This document shows, piece by piece, positions 1-7,946 of a DNA stretch of 64,000 nt (within the stretch, counting starts at the first letter, position 1; the number at the start of each line of letters is the position of its first letter). This stretch comes from Chloroflexota bacterium (GTDB lineage Bacteria; Chloroflexota; Anaerolineae; Anaerolineales; Villigracilaceae), in contig JACPVF010000014.1 of NCBI GenBank assembly GCA_016191845.1, positions 1 to 64,000 on the forward strand. Direction: 5' to 3'. The position numbers were made by a program, and so were the translations under genes. The notes below the pieces were generated by a model, which did not search any database, was not told the origin of the DNA, and saw nothing but the letters and a program-made list of their open reading frames with translations.

Positions 1-1
1 C

Positions 2-322
2 GCGGCCTGGATCGAGCAATTGGCCAGGGAAGGCATTACAGGCGGGTGTGGGGGTGGAAAATATTGCCCCGCTACGGTTGTTACTCGTGACCAAATGGCA
101 GTTTTTCTCCTGCGAGGTAAATACGGAGGGGATTACACTCCTCCAGCCGTTACAGGAGTTTTTGGCGACGTGCCTGCAAACTACTGGGCGGCTGCCTGGA
201 TCGAGCAACTGGCAGCCGAGGGCATCACAGGCGGATGCGGTGGAGGGAATTATTGTCCGACTATACCTGTTAGTCGCGACCAAATGGCTGTATTTCTTGT
301 CAGGGCCTTCAGTCTGCCATAA
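2..322 (+). CDS. SLH-repeat surface protein, C-terminal end (partial)
   Basis: The reading frame is open at the left edge of the window, so only the last ~106 residues are seen. It contains two copies of an S-layer-homology-like unit. Each unit has an 'AAWIEQLA.EGITGGCGGG.YCP' segment followed by 'VSRDQMAVFL', and a 'GVFGDVP...W' start is visible in the second. SLH repeats normally anchor proteins to secondary cell wall polymers, and Anaerolineae often end long secreted proteins with this Cys-containing variant. The stop is followed directly by a strong hairpin. What the rest of the protein does cannot be seen. It probably belongs to the chromosome left of the mobile element. Confidence 0.8.
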   Translation, partial: AAWIEQLAREGITGGCGGGKYCPATVVTRDQMAVFLLRGKYGGDYTPPAVTGVFGDVPANYWAAAWIEQLAAEGITGGCGGGNYCPTIPVSRDQMAVFLVRAFSLP

Positions 323-377
323 CCTGTCCTAGAATGAGACAGCTCCTGTTAAGTAGGAGCTGTCTCATTCTAACAGG
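323..377 (+). terminator. Strong hairpin terminator after the SLH gene
   Basis: An 18-bp perfect stem (330-347 pairs with 355-372) with a 7-nt loop starts 8 bases after the stop codon. Five further pairs, CCTGT with ACAGG, lie outside a small bulge. No long U-tract follows, so termination is inferred from stem strength and position. It could act in both directions, between the SLH gene and the converging minus-strand operon. Confidence 0.65.
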
Positions 378-483
378 TACAACGATTCATAGATCCACAT
401 AGAATCTTCCCTTTGGTCATCAAGAATATTTTTCTTCTCATCCATATCGACCGCATACTCATGTCCCATCCAAGCCGCATATT

Positions 484-1551
484 TCATTCAACCACCCTCC
501 CCCATTCCGCCATCGGCAACTCACCGAATCTTTTCCAATGCCCCAATACCACCGCGACATCCTCCGATAAATTCATGCACCCCCAGCGCACAGCGTCATG
601 GACCCAGGGAGTGCTGAGTTGTGTATAGACCAGCCGCATCCCGCTGCGTCCAGATAACTTCAATGCCTGCTTCAGCCGCCTGGCAGTCAATTCTGTGATC
701 TCTGCACGGCTTTTGTGTCCATCCCCCACCTCCAGCCAGAAGAGGGTTTCATAGCCTTGGAGTCGCCCCCAGGCCAGACCATCTGGGATTACAGATACCT
801 CGGGGATGCCCACTTCGCTCCAACCCGACCAGACCTCCGCCTGGGGCCAAGCGGATTTCAACCAGAATGGCCAAAGTCGGGCGAGATGGCGGTGTTTGTT
901 GCCAACATCCTGGAGGTTTTCCTCTTCCCGGGCTATGAACTCCACACCTTTGGGTACCCCCCAGCTTCGTAGCGCCGCAGACAACCCTTTGTTCCTGGTT
1001 TGCCAAACCAGGTAGCCACTCTCCTTGAGTGCACGCTCCACCCATTTCTTTTGTTCCAAGTTGCATAGGAGTCTCTCCGTAACCTCACCCGGTAGACCTG
1101 CTAGCGAAGCGACCTCGGCCACATCCCCCACCTGCATTCTGGCCAGGGATTGCAGGCATTTCAATTCTGCGGGTGAGACTGACGGCGGTTGATCCGTCAC
1201 CTCGGGCGGCGTCTGGGAGCGTGAGTGGAGCAAAGCCGGGGCGCGGGAAAAATCCATATAAGCCAGTTCCGCACCCCCGTGGGTAACCGCAAATGGCAGG
1301 CGTAATCCCCGCAGACAGCGGCGTAGTTCAGCAATGAACCATTCGCCCGGGCCCCCCACCTGCACCCAAATCGAGGCGCTGGGACGCTTGCTGAGCGTAT
1401 GAGCGGCCATCCGTCGCAGGAGCGGGGCGTACTCAAAGGGTGGAATGCAGGCCAGGGGATCCACCCGAAAAATGAAAGTATCAGACCAGCCGCCCTCGAA
1501 GGATAGACTGGTCCAATCAGAAAAGGTCATCCTGCCGATCCGGACAGCCAT
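484..1551 (-). CDS. Replication-relaxation-like protein
   Basis: 355 aa from the ATG at 1551, two bases after the stop of the upstream peptidase gene. A central winged-helix-like stretch (SPAELKCLQSLARMQVGDVA and on, through the 'LLCNLEQKKWV' wing) precedes 'NKHRHLARLWPFWLKSAWP'. The C-terminal half has 'VIPDGLAWG...LFWLEVGDGHKS'. This PDG...EVD-like arrangement is what I know from plasmid replication-relaxation (Replic_Relax) proteins of mobile elements. It is the last gene of the leftmost element operon. The probable role is in replication or DNA processing of the element. The family call rests on motif layout only. Confidence 0.5.
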   Translation of the reverse strand: MAVRIGRMTFSDWTSLSFEGGWSDTFIFRVDPLACIPPFEYAPLLRRMAAHTLSKRPSASIWVQVGGPGEWFIAELRRCLRGLRLPFAVTHGGAELAYMDFSRAPALLHSRSQTPPEVTDQPPSVSPAELKCLQSLARMQVGDVAEVASLAGLPGEVTERLLCNLEQKKWVERALKESGYLVWQTRNKGLSAALRSWGVPKGVEFIAREEENLQDVGNKHRHLARLWPFWLKSAWPQAEVWSGWSEVGIPEVSVIPDGLAWGRLQGYETLFWLEVGDGHKSRAEITELTARRLKQALKLSGRSGMRLVYTQLSTPWVHDAVRWGCMNLSEDVAVVLGHWKRFGELPMAEWGRVVE

Positions 1552-1553
1552 TC

Positions 1554-2255
1554 TTAACTTGAACAACCAATGTTGATGTATTCGTCCTCGGCAAAGAACA
1601 ACTGGGGATTGAGCCAGACATAGGTATCCTCCGCGGTCTTTTGCTTGATGCCGTAATGCAAATGTGCGCCTGTGCTGTTGCCTGTATTCCCACTCAGGCC
1701 CACCACATCGCCATCGTTCAGGATCTGTCCCTCGGAGACCTGGATACTGCTCAGGTGCGCCAGCCAGACCTGGTACCCGTTGTTTTCCACCACCACCAGG
1801 TTGCCCCACGGGCCGTTCTCGGCTGCCCACACCACCTTGCCACCCATTGTGGTATGGACCGGCGTGCCTTCATCCACGGGGAAGTCGCTGCCGGTATGGG
1901 TCTGATAATTGGGGTCATGAAAGAGGCAGCCCAGTAAGGGCTTGTCATACCAGGTGCCCCAATGCTGGATCGGGCCTACCAGCGGCAAGCCGTGGATCCC
2001 GGCTTCCGGGCCGCTGTATCCATCCCAGGGTACGGCGCTTGGACCAGCCGGGGTGGAATCATCCCCCGAGCCGTTGTCCGAGATCTCCGCGTCCTGAGGG
2101 ATGTCGAACAACCATTGATAGACTGCTGGTTGCGCCCAGGCAGGCAATTGGGGAATGGTCAGGACCACCAGCATCACGTATCCCACCACCAAAGCCGCCC
2201 CGCATAACAGGGGGGCGGCCATGAGAAAGATCGAAAAACGAAGAAACCCCTTCAC
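1554..2255 (-). CDS. M23 family peptidoglycan endopeptidase, membrane-anchored
   Basis: 233 aa. An N-terminal hydrophobic segment (about residues 8-32) anchors or exports the protein. The M23/LytM zinc-peptidase motifs are present: HTGSDFPV (HxxxD), 'WLAHLS' and 'GAHLHYGI' (HxH). The enzyme would cleave peptide cross-links in peptidoglycan outside the membrane. Its start overlaps the stop of the TadB-like gene (ATGA), and it sits among VirB2/PrgI-like genes. The likely job is local wall opening for a secretion or conjugation apparatus, the role of VirB1-type hydrolases in other systems. Confidence 0.85.
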   Translation of the reverse strand: MKGFLRFSIFLMAAPLLCGAALVVGYVMLVVLTIPQLPAWAQPAVYQWLFDIPQDAEISDNGSGDDSTPAGPSAVPWDGYSGPEAGIHGLPLVGPIQHWGTWYDKPLLGCLFHDPNYQTHTGSDFPVDEGTPVHTTMGGKVVWAAENGPWGNLVVVENNGYQVWLAHLSSIQVSEGQILNDGDVVGLSGNTGNSTGAHLHYGIKQKTAEDTYVWLNPQLFFAEDEYINIGCSS

Positions 2256-3184
2256 AGCACCCGCCCCAGGCGGTCCAGGCGGATCTCACCCTGGCCTCCC
2301 GCTTGCAGGCCCATGGAGGATTCGATGGACAGGCCGTTGCGGATCATGCGCATCGAAAGCCAATAGGAGAGGCCCGAGCCCAGAAGGACAGGGGTGAGCA
2401 GCAAGGGGTTGGCTGAATACAATTGTCCGGTCTCGGGTGTAGTGATAGCGATCACCACCAACACGGCCGGGGGAAACAACGCCAGAAAACGGGCCTGCCA
2501 TTCCATGCCTTTGGCGGCGGCGCGCGCACGGGACAACACCTCCACCACCATCCCCAGGGTCTTGCGCAGGGAGGCCACCAAGGGCCCGATCTCGATGCGC
2601 CCTTCGATGGAGGCCAGGAGACAGGTTGCCACGATATCCACGGCCGGGTTGTCCCAGGCTGTGGTCCACTCTCGCACCGCCCGGGCCGTCTCGTCTGCAG
2701 GCGCAGTGCGCATGCGGACGACCAGATCACCCAGCACCTTTCGGCCATCCGGTCCCACTGCCTGGGAAGCATCATCCAGTGCGTCGCCCAGGGGGCGGCC
2801 TTGAGAGAGCAGGGTTTCCACCACGCCCAATCCGCGCAGGATGTCCCTGGCCTGTTTCAGGCGGAACTCCTGGCGCTTGTCCGAAAGTGTGCTGGCATAC
2901 AACAGGCCGCCCGCAACCGAAAACAGAAGGGATGGGAAAACTCCAAGGAAGAAACCGCCTGCCAGTCCACCGCCCATCCAGGCCAGGAATCCAAAGGTGA
3001 TCTGGGAAAAGGTCAGGCCGGTACCGGTTTGCAGGGCGAATTTTTCGGGATCGAAGCGTTTCCTCGGCTCCGCCACACCCATGGCGCGTGCCATGCCAGC
3101 CTCGCCCACGCTGCGCCGCCATCCAATGGAGATGGGTAGGGCTGCCAGGGCCAGCGCAGCGATCAGGGAGATCAAAGTGATCAT
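2252..3184 (-). CDS. Type II secretion F-domain (TadB-like) membrane protein
   Basis: 310 aa from the ATG at 3184, which has a GGAG 7-8 bases upstream; the longer open frame overlaps the previous gene and is rejected. There is an N-terminal TM segment, a pair of TM segments around residues 75-115 and another pair near the C-terminus. Between them a helical cytoplasmic region reads 'ARDILRGLGVVETLLSQGRPLGDALDDA', typical of T2SSF proteins. TadB/TadC proteins form the inner-membrane platform of Tad pili. A second, TadC-like protein is at 25165-26049, so the pair may work together although far apart. Confidence 0.7.
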   Translation of the reverse strand: MITLISLIAALALAALPISIGWRRSVGEAGMARAMGVAEPRKRFDPEKFALQTGTGLTFSQITFGFLAWMGGGLAGGFFLGVFPSLLFSVAGGLLYASTLSDKRQEFRLKQARDILRGLGVVETLLSQGRPLGDALDDASQAVGPDGRKVLGDLVVRMRTAPADETARAVREWTTAWDNPAVDIVATCLLASIEGRIEIGPLVASLRKTLGMVVEVLSRARAAAKGMEWQARFLALFPPAVLVVIAITTPETGQLYSANPLLLTPVLLGSGLSYWLSMRMIRNGLSIESSMGLQAGGQGEIRLDRLGRVL

Positions 3185-3194
3185 GATGATTCTC

Positions 3195-3695
3195 CTAACG
3201 AAACCAAAGCGAAATATCCTGCGCCCCACTGCCAGCCAGCCAGACCACAACATAGACGCCCAATACGCCGAGTACCGCGGTCAGCAGGGGGTAGATGCCA
3301 ATTTCGTCCCAGGCCAAGTCCATGGGATGTAGAACCACTTGGGAGGGTGCAGGAGCCACGGATGGGGCAGCCTCAGGAGCAGGCCCAGGTTTTTGGGGCT
3401 TGGGAGCGGGTTCCGGGGTTTGCCTGGCAGCCTGCCCGGACGGCTCCACTCTTCGACTGGGAGCCTGTTGGTTGACATAGCGGCGGGCCTGGACGGCAAA
3501 ACGATAACGCCGCATCAACCAGACCTCGGGCGGCACACGGTCCGGACCCAGGCGGAGCAGGGCTAGGATCATGAATCCCACCAACACCAGAAAACCTGTC
3601 ACCACCTTCCCAATAAATGAGAAAGGGAGAAAGAGGGAAAGAACGGCCAGCAACGCACCACCGCCCAGGATACCCAGGTCACGATTGTTGAACAT
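3195..3695 (-). CDS. PrgI/VirB3-like membrane protein
   Basis: 166 aa. Two close N-terminal TM segments (residues ~8-25 and 30-47) are followed by 'DRVPPEVWLMRRYRFAVQARRYV', the layout of PrgI/VirB3-type T4SS proteins. A Pro/Ala-rich linker (about 80-120) and a third TM segment (about 136-155) follow. It lies directly upstream of the TadB-like gene and downstream of two VirB2-like genes. A structural role in a type IV secretion-like channel is inferred; sequence similarity alone is weak for such small proteins. Confidence 0.5.
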   Translation of the reverse strand: MFNNRDLGILGGGALLAVLSLFLPFSFIGKVVTGFLVLVGFMILALLRLGPDRVPPEVWLMRRYRFAVQARRYVNQQAPSRRVEPSGQAARQTPEPAPKPQKPGPAPEAAPSVAPAPSQVVLHPMDLAWDEIGIYPLLTAVLGVLGVYVVVWLAGSGAQDISLWFR

Positions 3696-3703
3696 TGGCT
3701 ATC

Positions 3704-3970
3704 CTAAAAGGGCGGTTGGGGCTGGAAGTTCTTCAACAGCTCGCCGATCTGGGGCAGGAACAGGAAGGCAAACAGCACTATGATCACCAATCCCACCACT
3801 CCGATGATGGCCATCGAGGTCATGCGGCTGCCGCCAAAGGCCGCGCCTGCCGTGCCCTGCAGGATATAGTACATGCCTCCCAACAGGGCCACCACGATTA
3901 GCAACCCGGCCATGAAGGCCCAGGCGTCGCGGGCCAGGGAGAGGATTTGGTCCATGATGGGTTGAAACAT
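3704..3970 (-). CDS. VirB2/TrbC-like small two-TM protein
   Basis: 88 aa. The ATG at 3970 has GGAG 6 bases upstream; the much longer open frame to 4702 overlaps the neighbouring gene and is a shadow. Two hydrophobic helices (about 18-38 and 53-73) are joined by a small Gly/Ser loop, the VirB2/TrbC pilin-like topology. No cleavable signal peptide is clear. It is similar in sequence and spacing to the N-terminal half of the next gene upstream (3985-4467), which suggests a duplication. Confidence 0.55.
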   Translation of the reverse strand: MFQPIMDQILSLARDAWAFMAGLLIVVALLGGMYYILQGTAGAAFGGSRMTSMAIIGVVGLVIIVLFAFLFLPQIGELLKNFQPQPPF

Positions 3971-3984
3971 CGAATACTCCTTGA

Positions 3985-4467
3985 TCAACAGGCGCCCAGA
4001 AAGCGGGCAGCCAGCGGGATGGCGGCGGCGGCCAACAGCATGCCGAAGAACGCCTCCGCAGTTTCGGTCAGCGCGCTCGCCAGGGAGGCAGGCGCACCAA
4101 GGGATGTGGACAGGATTGAGGTCAGGGTTGCCTTGAGCATGCGCAGGGCGGCCAGCCCGCCGATCAGTTGAGAGGCAAACAGCCCCAGTTCGCTGATCGG
4201 TCCGCACCCGCCTCCGTTCGGCAGGGCGGACTGCAAAGCCTCGACAATCTTTGGTATGCCCAGGAAGGCAAACAATCCCAGGGTCAGGAGGGATAGTAGA
4301 GCAGTAAGCGCCTCCCCAACCCAGCGACTGGAGCCTAGAACGCCCGCCGAAGCGGTCCGCAACACTTGAGCCAGACCTGCCAGAAGGGCAAAAGCCAGGA
4401 CGACTCCGGCCAGAGCGACCCAGGCCTCGCGCAAAAATGTCAACAGGATGGATGTGATTTCGTTCAT
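3985..4467 (-). CDS. VirB2-like membrane protein with extra C-terminal domain
   Basis: 160 aa. Residues 1-80 align by eye with the 88-aa neighbour: shared 'AW...AG', 'ALL.G', 'GS' and 'LFAFL..P.I.E.L' positions. Two more hydrophobic stretches follow (about 95-115 and 140-155). The start overlaps the stop of the upstream ATPase gene (ATGA), so the two are probably translationally coupled. A pilin-like or channel role is inferred from context. Confidence 0.5.
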   Translation of the reverse strand: MNEITSILLTFLREAWVALAGVVLAFALLAGLAQVLRTASAGVLGSSRWVGEALTALLSLLTLGLFAFLGIPKIVEALQSALPNGGGCGPISELGLFASQLIGGLAALRMLKATLTSILSTSLGAPASLASALTETAEAFFGMLLAAAAIPLAARFLGAC

Positions 4468-5273
4468 GTGGAAAGGGGCGGGATGTGCTTGTGGAATTCG
4501 TTGGAAAGGGCAGGATAGAAGTTCTCGCCCCAAAACTGCATGGGCCAGAGGCGAGGAGGCGCCGTACGATCCTTGAGCGTAATGACTTCCAAAGAGACAC
4601 ATCCGCACGCCTGTACTTCGCAATGCCTGCGGACAAACAGCACGCGGTCCGCCTCGTATGGGACACGCTCATCCCCAAGCAGGGCGGAAAGATCCTCCCC
4701 ATCTTGAAAACTATCTGATTTCAAGGCTGCAGCGGCGATCACAGCCCAATCATGTCTGCGCGCCATCTCACGTAGCGAGGCGGCGGCCTCTCCGCTGCGG
4801 CCCTCCTCATTCATGCGGCCCGACAGGCCCACGACCGGCACACGGTTGAGGTAGTCCACCGCCACCAAGGCGGGACCTTTGACGGGAAAGGCATACTCAT
4901 GGAGGAGTGCATCTTCCAGGGCGCGGACGGTATCTTCTTGTGAGTTCAAGCTGAGCAGTACGGCCTCGCTGGCATCCGCCAGGATGGCCTCGACTTGGTT
5001 TCGGGCGGATTGGCCGTGCGGTCCGCCCACCTTCGCCTCCGCTTGTAGGAAGAGGCGGAAGCGCAGTTCCTGCGGAGTATGTTCGTAGCAACCAATGACC
5101 GCAGGGTGGCGGGAGACGCAGGCTTCGTATACCATCCGCAGCAGCCAGGAAGTCTTACCGATTCCTGGCGCTGCGGCAAGCAGGGTCAGGCCGCCACCCC
5201 AGAAGGACAGGCCAGCAAAGGTACCAAAAGGGAGGTAGGGTTGGGGATTGCCCAGGGTTCCGGAGCGCGGCAT
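4464..5273 (-). CDS. DnaB/RecA-type P-loop ATPase
   Basis: 269 aa if started at the ATG at 5273; the frame stays open to 5555, so the start is uncertain. Walker A is 'AAAPGIGKTSW' near residue 31. A Walker B-like 'ALVAVDYLNRVPV' follows, then 'HDWAVIAAAALKSD', as in the RecA-like core of DnaB C-terminal domains and KaiC-like ATPases. The DnaB N-terminal primase-binding domain is absent. It is the first gene of the leftmost operon and the only NTPase there. It could be a helicase-like replication factor or an atypical motor for the membrane proteins downstream. The fold call is good; the role is unknown. Confidence 0.7.
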   Translation of the reverse strand: MPRSGTLGNPQPYLPFGTFAGLSFWGGGLTLLAAAPGIGKTSWLLRMVYEACVSRHPAVIGCYEHTPQELRFRLFLQAEAKVGGPHGQSARNQVEAILADASEAVLLSLNSQEDTVRALEDALLHEYAFPVKGPALVAVDYLNRVPVVGLSGRMNEEGRSGEAAASLREMARRHDWAVIAAAALKSDSFQDGEDLSALLGDERVPYEADRVLFVRRHCEVQACGCVSLEVITLKDRTAPPRLWPMQFWGENFYPALSNEFHKHIPPLST

Positions 5274-5329
5274 AGGAGCATGATAGCCAATTACAAAAAA
5301 GGGAGGACGGGATGTGTCGCTATAAGTTG

Positions 5330-5335
5330 TATAAT
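5330..5335 (+). promoter_or_regulatory. Candidate -10 box (TATAAT) for the xylanase gene
   Basis: A consensus TATAAT lies 30 bases upstream of the GH10 gene start, in the divergent gap with the ATPase gene. No good -35 hexamer is visible at the standard spacing. Confidence 0.4.
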
Positions 5336-5364
5336 TTTGATCATCATCCCCCTGGGAGAGAAAA

Positions 5365-7341
5365 ATGAAACTTCCCTTTCGCTTCATCATGTGTGTAGTC
5401 GTTCTTCTATCAGCCTGCACACCCGCGCAGCAGATCACCCCAACGAAAGCAGCAACCACTGTATCCCCCGCACCCACAGCGACCATCCCACCCACGCTCG
5501 TTCCCAGTGCGGTAATCCAGGTACAGACCCTGCTTTCCGATTTTCCCGGCGACAACTATTGCAAACTCGGTGCGCTCATCCCCGCAGGGACGGAGGTGGA
5601 TATGCTTGGCGCCTACCAGGATTATGTTGCGGTGGCTTGGAATGACGGTGCTGGCCGAAAACAAGGCTTTGTTCCCAAGTCGAAACTTGCCACCATGCCC
5701 CCAAACGTCCCGCAACTGGCAGCCGACGCGGTGCCGTGGCAGCCGTTGCTGGAGTTCAGCACGTGGACCTATTACTCGCCCAACAACGGGGGCGAACTGG
5801 TGATCCAGCCCGCCTCGGAAGAACAGAGCGACTGGGCTGTTGATCCCGGCCATCATCCTGTTCAGGTTCCGCTGCGCATGCACTTCGGCCTGCAGCGCAC
5901 GTATGAGAACTGGGCTGGCGTCCGCATCTATGGCACGTCCGATGTCGCTAATCCGTGGTGGAAGGGCATCAACCGCATGGACGTCACCGTGGACAGGGAA
6001 CACTACCGCCTGTGCGTGCGCGACGGGTCGAGCGAAGGCTGCACCGCCGATATTCCGCTGACAGTCGCCGCCGATCAGGAACTCACGCTGCAATTCATGG
6101 ATGTGAACGGCAAACAGATTCAGGTGCTCGATCAAGATAACAACACTCTCCAGGAGATTGATCTCACGAAACTTCGCGGCCTGAACCTGCCCAACGGCCT
6201 CTTCCCCGAAGGCTGGTTCCAATTCGGCACCACGGTCGGCGCTCCCGAGAAGCTCAGGGTCATTCACCCCTCCGTCACCACACTGCCGATGGGGACGTAT
6301 CAGCCTTCTTGGCTGGAGGCGCCGGGTTTGAAGGACCTGGCGGCGCCGCACGGTATCCAGATCGGAACCGAGTTCAATCCGGACCAACTGGTGGACGCGC
6401 GCCTGTGCGCGGTCTATAAGCACGACTACAATGTCGCCGTTATCAGCGCGTTCAGCGATCCGAAACTGTGGACCGGACCCGGCCAGTATGATTTCGCCAC
6501 ACTGGACCAGATCGTCAACCAGACCGCGCAACTCGGTGTAACCCTGTATGCATCCCACCTGGTATGGGGAACCTCCGATGAGGAAGGTGGTATTCCCGCC
6601 TGGATCCGCAACGGCAACTATTCGAAGGACCAGCTGTTGGACATCCTGCATCAGCACATCACAACCCTCATGACCCGTTACCGCGGCAAGGTAAAAATCT
6701 ACAGCATTGCCAACGAGGCCCCACAGCGCGACCGCTACCCTGGGGCGGATTTCTGGTTCGACCACATCGGATCGGATTACATTGATAAGGCCTTCCAGTG
6801 GGCGCGCGAAGCCGATCCCGATGCAATTCTGATCCTGAACACAGACAACAACGAAAGCCCGCGCGATGCGGATACCTACTATAACATCGATGTGCAATAC
6901 CGTATCGTCAAGCGTCTCAAGGACAAGGGCATCATTGACGCAGTTGGCATGCAGATGCACCTGTTCCTGCCGTGGAACAGCCGTGTCGTTCCGAAGGAGG
7001 CAGACGTGGAGGCAACCATGAAGAAGTTCGGCGATCTGGGCGTGCAGGTTATGATCACCGAGATGGATGTGAACCAGCACGAGATGAGCGGCACGCCGGA
7101 GGAGCGGGCTGCCCTTCAGAAACAACTATATGTCGATATGATGACCGCTTGTATTAAGTCTAAGGTTTGCACATTATTTGCCACCTGGGGCATAAGCGAC
7201 GCGACCAGCTGGGTTGCCGCACGCGATATCCAGGCGGTCTATCCGACCTACACACCGGATGCGGCGCCGCTGCTCTTTGACGTAGACTACAATCCCAAGC
7301 CGCCCTACTTTGCCCTAGTTCAGGTTCTGAGCGGGCCCTAA
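5365..7341 (+). CDS. Lipoprotein endo-1,4-beta-xylanase, GH10
   Basis: 658 aa. A signal peptide ends in the lipobox LSAC (Cys18), so the protein should be tethered outside the membrane. A Thr/Pro-rich linker follows, then a possible SH3-like segment (about 60-110), a concanavalin-like region (about 130-310) and a C-terminal GH10 barrel. The acid/base Glu is in 'IANEA' (E451) and the nucleophile Glu is in 'ITEMDVN' (E566). 'WGISDATSW' matches the late GH10 Trp loop. It would hydrolyse xylan or related beta-1,4 glycans. GGGAGAG precedes the ATG. It is the only plus-strand gene among the element's minus-strand operons, which marks it as cargo. Confidence 0.88.
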   Translation: MKLPFRFIMCVVVLLSACTPAQQITPTKAATTVSPAPTATIPPTLVPSAVIQVQTLLSDFPGDNYCKLGALIPAGTEVDMLGAYQDYVAVAWNDGAGRKQGFVPKSKLATMPPNVPQLAADAVPWQPLLEFSTWTYYSPNNGGELVIQPASEEQSDWAVDPGHHPVQVPLRMHFGLQRTYENWAGVRIYGTSDVANPWWKGINRMDVTVDREHYRLCVRDGSSEGCTADIPLTVAADQELTLQFMDVNGKQIQVLDQDNNTLQEIDLTKLRGLNLPNGLFPEGWFQFGTTVGAPEKLRVIHPSVTTLPMGTYQPSWLEAPGLKDLAAPHGIQIGTEFNPDQLVDARLCAVYKHDYNVAVISAFSDPKLWTGPGQYDFATLDQIVNQTAQLGVTLYASHLVWGTSDEEGGIPAWIRNGNYSKDQLLDILHQHITTLMTRYRGKVKIYSIANEAPQRDRYPGADFWFDHIGSDYIDKAFQWAREADPDAILILNTDNNESPRDADTYYNIDVQYRIVKRLKDKGIIDAVGMQMHLFLPWNSRVVPKEADVEATMKKFGDLGVQVMITEMDVNQHEMSGTPEERAALQKQLYVDMMTACIKSKVCTLFATWGISDATSWVAARDIQAVYPTYTPDAAPLLFDVDYNPKPPYFALVQVLSGP

Positions 7342-7478
7342 CCTGACGCAATACATCATGAATTGTGTTCAAGAGTAGGTGGAACTGGGATTCGGTCCGA
7401 ATTTACGCGATGTCACATCTTGGATTCTGCCCGTTCGGACATCGGCAGACAAGCTATTTTTCACGATTGCCCACCTGA

Positions 7479-7946
7479 TCAGTGCAGAAAAAACTGCAAC
7501 ATGAGATGGAGACCCACTCCCAACAATAACCCTGGCAAGGCCGGGATCGATCCATTTTGCCTGTAGGTCCAATACCTGCGCCATATCTCCAGTCCAAACA
7601 GGGACAACAGCACCGCAGGCAGGGGGAGGAGACAGGCCAGACCGCCAATGGCCAGGAGATCGGCGCGCCCGATTAGGCCCTTGCGATATCCGTAGGCGGC
7701 CAGCAGGACCGGCCAGGCAGGCGGAACGAAAAGGAGCAACAGACTCAGCCAGCCAGGCCAGTTGCGCAAGACGCCCCAGATGCAGGCTAGGAAAATGATC
7801 CCTACCTGCAACGGGGCGGCAGGCCAGCCCAGGAAAAGGGCACCCAGGAAAAACAATTCAACACCAGGCACGAGGTGGTAGCGCAGGTCTGCCAGGCTGA
7901 ACAGGGCCAAGGAACCCAGCGCAAAGGCCTCATTGAGGGTCAGCAT
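7479..7946 (-). CDS. Prepilin peptidase, A24-type (first of two)
   Basis: 155 aa from the ATG at 7946, inside the 3' end of the VirB6-like gene (17-bp overlap). It is almost wholly hydrophobic. The first catalytic Asp is in 'SLADLRYHLVPG' (D-x-R-x3-x-P) and the second in 'GLIGRADLLAIGG', a variant of the GxGD motif. Such enzymes cleave the leader of type IV and Flp prepilins. A second, more canonical copy is at 10507-10914. The two may serve the Flp pilin and the TadE-like pseudopilins separately. Confidence 0.7.
   Translation of the reverse strand: MLTLNEAFALGSLALFSLADLRYHLVPGVELFFLGALFLGWPAAPLQVGIIFLACIWGVLRNWPGWLSLLLLFVPPAWPVLLAAYGYRKGLIGRADLLAIGGLACLLPLPAVLLSLFGLEIWRRYWTYRQNGSIPALPGLLLGVGLHLMLQFFLH

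Noticed and set aside
440-520. Left attachment site with core AATATGC matching 36340-36346
   Set aside because: Seven bases are too few to separate from chance without an element-free genome; kept only as something to test.
3971-4702. N-terminal extension of the VirB2-like frame
   Set aside because: It overlaps another gene completely, and the ATG at 3970 has a good ribosome site.
5410-7125. 571-codon antisense frame under the xylanase gene
   Set aside because: The sense strand encodes a full GH10 protein with catalytic residues; the antisense protein has no recognisable motif.
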